A stretch of DNA of 64,000 nt, from positions 12,405,660 to 12,469,659 of the forward strand of contig NC_134999.1 in NCBI RefSeq assembly GCF_051020985.1. Direction: 5' to 3'. The DNA comes from Nomia melanderi. Taxonomy: Eukaryota > Arthropoda > Insecta > Hymenoptera > Halictidae. Of this stretch, positions 60,355 through 64,000 are shown one piece after another; the stretch's first letter is position 1; every line of letters starts with the position of its first letter. The translations under genes were made by a program, and so were the position numbers. The notes beneath the pieces were generated by a model. It was not told where the DNA came from and ran no database searches. It saw only the letters and a program-made list of their open reading frames with translations.

Positions 60355-60545
60355 GGAATTTATTAAATATTTTATTTATTAAACATATACTGTATAGAAA
60401 CATAAAAATCTCAAATTTAGTAGATATAATTACTAACCATCTTAAGGCATTATTATAGAGAAATTTAATAACCTCAAACGAATTAACTATTTTATTCACC
60501 CAACACAATTATTATACAAAGACGCAAAAATCTCAAATTAATCAC
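60355..60545. repeat. Diverged tandem duplication, about 121-bp spacing
   Basis: TATTTTATTTATTAAACATA...ACATAAAAATCTCAAATT (60368-60418) resembles TATTTTATTCACCCAACACA...ACGCAAAAATCTCAAATT (60489-60540). Confidence 0.6.
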
Positions 60546-63500
60546 TTTGTTCGTAGAAAATCGAAAATGGAACAAATCCTCTACCTACAACCAACTCAAC
60601 AAAATTCCACTTTTTCAAACTAAAATTTGCTAATCAGAAACAAAATAACTCAACATTTCCGAACCACCGATTTTCCTACAACGAACATCATCCTCGACTT
60701 ATCCACCAAATAAACCCTAAAATTCGACTCAAATAAAACAAAACTCGCATGACACACGAGGCTCATCTTTGATGTACATAATAAACAATTATTTCTCGTA
60801 ATTTCCGGAACAGAATCCGAACATAAAATGCAAATCAGCGATAAAACGAACACGACCCGTCGAATGTCGTTCCCCGCGCGAGAAAATATTATCATCGCGG
60901 GGGGTGAAACGGATTTCCGGGTCGGAATGGCCTTCGGCCGTGGCGGAATGCTAACGACCGACTTCGCCGATTAACTTCTTGCGCGTTCCCTTCTCGATCG
61001 CGATCGCGACGGTTCGGCACACTTCGGAAGTTCGGCCGCGGAACTTTTTATTTCGCGATCCGCTTACTTTCCACTCGGGCTCTCGCTCTTCGGTTACATC
61101 CGCCCACCCTCGTCTCCTTATCGACCGATATCGCAGGAAATTTAAAACTGAGTGCCAAGAGGCGCGCGATAAAAGTCGAAAGCTCGGTGAGATGTCTCGC
61201 GATCGAATTGCAACGCGTTTCGTTCCGTCGTCCCCCGTGCCAGGGGAAATTGCATTTTCGCCGAGAAAGCTCGAGAAAGTGCGTACCCCGGCGACAATTG
61301 ATTCCTCTTGGGATCGAGGAACGGAACGCTGGCGAATTTAGTTGATTGAAAATTAAGCGTTTAGCTTGAGCTGTAGATGATGATGGAATTATGTTAGCTG
61401 GAAATAGCGTTCGAATTGCTTAATTGATTACGCTTCGTTTCTATTTTTTGGGGAAGAGGAAGTTATTATATATAGGACAACGTATTTCGTGATTACGTTT
61501 GCTATTGTTATTCAAACACTTGTTTAAGTAGCGTTAACTGTTAATCGTTATTCTTTTTTTTGAGAAATAAGTAGTGGTAAGTAAAATGTCTGATCAGCTG
61601 TAATATAATAAATATTAATTAAAGTCAATGAATAATAACAAATATTTTCTTTATTTAGAACATCCTACATTTGCAATCAAAATTACCAATAAAGTATTAT
61701 TATGTGAAACTAGTTCCTCTATCAAAGATATGTCTATTAATTCAAAAATAATCTGAGCATAGTACCCATGAAAATTTCGTAACTTTATTGGATAACGGTT
61801 ATTTCAGGTTAATCCTGGGTCGAATTTTTGTTCATGATAACACCAAAATCTATGCAGTACAAAATTAATAAATATCCACACATGAATACGAATTAACAAT
61901 GTATTCAATAGTTTCAATAATTTCATCAAACGAATATATTTTGTAACTTTCAAGTTACAATGACATTAAACTTTCACGCCCGAGCGTATAAAAGTTTAAG
62001 TCAATTGATTATTTAATTTTATTCACCACTTTGAGTGCAAAATGAAATAAATCAACAAGCTGCCAATATACTGATATGTGACTTCAAAATTACATGGGCC
62101 TACAGAGGGTTAATCTAGTATTTGCATCAACCTGTACCTTCGTTTCTTTTAATTTGCCCGTATGAAAGCAATTATGTAGATGGGGATTCTGTAACCATTC
62201 TATTGAGCCTAGTAATGGACTCTCGTAAACGCGGTTGCGCCGACAAGCGTGTATACTTAACGTGCCGGCTGACGAGAAGTAAATGCTGCGAGCGCAGAGA
62301 CGTTCTGGCCGTGTCTAATTTCGTTCGTTCGTCGGGGGCCACCAGCTAAAAGAGTGTCGAACCGCTTAAAACTACTCCGGAAATGGGAATTCTTTCCTCG
62401 TTAATGGACGCGGGCCGCGCGCGATCCACGCTCGAGTGTTCTGTCAATCCTGTCACTTACTGAAAAGTACTGAACTGACGAAAAAATACTCTTCGTTCCA
62501 CGAGGAATGGAAAACAGGTTGGTCGATCATCAATACATTGGATGATTTGAAAAACAATGAATAGTATTTAGACTTTCTTAACGCTTCACGTATTGGCAGT
62601 TTATATACACTTATTACTATTGTAAGTGGTTAAATAGTTTATTATGGAATAACAATAGATGAATCGGACAATAAATTGTTCTCAGTAGAAGCACACAGAG
62701 AAGGAAAGAAAAATTGGAATATTAATTAAATATAGGAATAGTTAAATGCGACAATATAATTTGTGATTGAAATAAATGATTGGCATAAAAGATATGAAGA
62801 TTAATGTAGAAATAGATGAAATATGAAAATGCAAAATTGAAAGCACATGGTCATTCGATTGGACATGAAACGTTCAGGGTTGAATGAAAGATTTGTTGAA
62901 TTATTCTGGAATAAAATGCATTTTTGCAGGTGGATATTTGCTTTGCTTGGAAATGAACAAATAGTTGAAGGAAATAAACAGATGAAAATCCAATGTTACC
63001 ATTTATTGCTTTGCTGGCAATGGTACGGGACGAATTGAATAAACGCTGAATATTCAGCGTTCGAACGTCAAAATCTCTTATATTATTCCAAAATCTGCAT
63101 CATCAAGGAAATTCAAACGGAATGCGTTATTGCATTCCAAATGGTATTGGCCTTCTCCGCGTCGATAGTGAGTCGTGACAATCTTAATGGAGAATGCGGA
63201 CCACTACGGTCGGGTTATTTGCATGATAGATGCCGAGGATTCTTAATTCAATTATTTGATTCAGAAATGCTGAGATAAATCCAGCCAAGGATAACCCGAC
63301 TGAACCGCCAAACCTGTCCTGTTCTATTCAATTACTGATTCACTCATAAAATAATTAACTGATTTAGGAAACTAACAATGGAAACCTCTATAATGAACTT
63401 TACATTACAATTGCCGTTTTATCAAGAAACTGTATAAAGTCTTCTACACAAGTGTTCTCATGAAAGAATCTATCCGAGTAGAATCAGTCACCGACAAACA

Positions 63501-64000
63501 GACACAAAGTGGACACTACTCAAATACAAACCAAGTACTTAAATTTCTCTTATTCATAACATTTATCCAATATCTTAATATAAATATAATATTTAAAAAA
63601 AAACAAGCCTCCTTACTCAACCTTAATATAAACATCTCAAATTATATACTCAGAAAAATGAAGTACAATAAAACCATTCCAAGAACAAACATCAAGATTT
63701 CAACGTGGATAACACGGAACAGTGTTTCCAGAAGTAAACAGAATATCAATATTCCGTTACCGATAACAAGAAACAATATATTTCTAATATCCTACACAAT
63801 AAACATTCCAGCACCAATAATAAAACACCCCAAATCTTTCCAAGAACAGACAAGATACCAAGGTTCCAGCGTCACCGACGCTCACAAAACCGTTGGCAAT
63901 CGGGACGGAAACAGAATTCCATCGTCAACGAAATCCCGCTACAATCCACGAATCGTTCAACGGATCGGCGAACCGCGGCTGAAATCCACCGAAAACACCG
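60546..64000. other. Intergenic DNA with CpG islands at about 60840-61340 and 62200-62460
   Basis: AT-rich between islands. The + frame 60979-61341 in the first island is Arg/Ser-rich with no domain. A 20-bp exact palindrome lies at 63042-63061. No gene seen to the end of the window. Confidence 0.45.
63042..63061. repeat. 20-bp exact palindrome with adjoining 10-bp palindrome
   Basis: AACGCTGAATATTCAGCGTT is its own reverse complement. It overlaps a second palindrome, CGTTCGAACG (63058-63067). Confidence 0.95.

Overview
The window reads as insect nuclear DNA, most likely from a hymenopteran and probably a bee. It is AT-rich and gene-poor, with introns, no operons, and CpG-rich islands of about 300-600 bp recurring every few kb. 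It also carries short non-autonomous DNA transposons, including TTAA-ended (piggyBac-like) ones. The hymenopteran call is inference from overall texture, not from a diagnostic gene.

One multi-exon protein-coding gene is well supported, on the + strand. Its coding exons are 22362-22536, 50421-50557 and 51253-53709, separated by introns of about 27.9 kb and 0.7 kb. Splice phases join cleanly to give a 922-residue protein. It has a basic Gly/Ser-rich N-terminus and a coiled coil (residues about 45-91) whose heptad register runs unbroken across the first splice junction. An acidic stretch follows, then a long Pro/Ser/Asn-rich, probably disordered middle, a Lys/Arg/Ser-rich segment with kinase-type RRxS sites, and a short Trp/Cys-rich tail. 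I do not recognise the family and assign no function. A second, weaker coding candidate is an orphan first exon at 1448-1629: ATG, Arg/Pro-rich then Glu-rich, ending at a strong donor. It lies in a CpG- and GAGA-rich promoter-like setting, and its downstream exons are not identified.

Layout: 1-2500 holds a degenerate tandem array, the orphan exon, GA microsatellites and a 53-bp minisatellite. 2500-19900 is intergenic, with CpG islands, two probable TTAA elements and a four-copy repeat array (14.26-14.83 kb). 19910-21720 is a long purine-rich strand-asymmetric tract. 22362-53709 is the gene; its giant first intron holds a TA-flanked inverted-repeat transposon (31.8-32.4 kb), two TTAA elements (37.3 and 45.7 kb), many diverged tandem duplications and two candidate enhancer-like segments. 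53710-64000 holds the 3' flank, CpG islands and notable palindromes (57.9 and 63.0 kb).

No rRNA, tRNA, CRISPR array, intact transposase or viral gene was found. The most distinctive property of the noncoding DNA is the density of old, degenerate local tandem duplications, about fifteen visible by eye, in one case split by a TTAA element.
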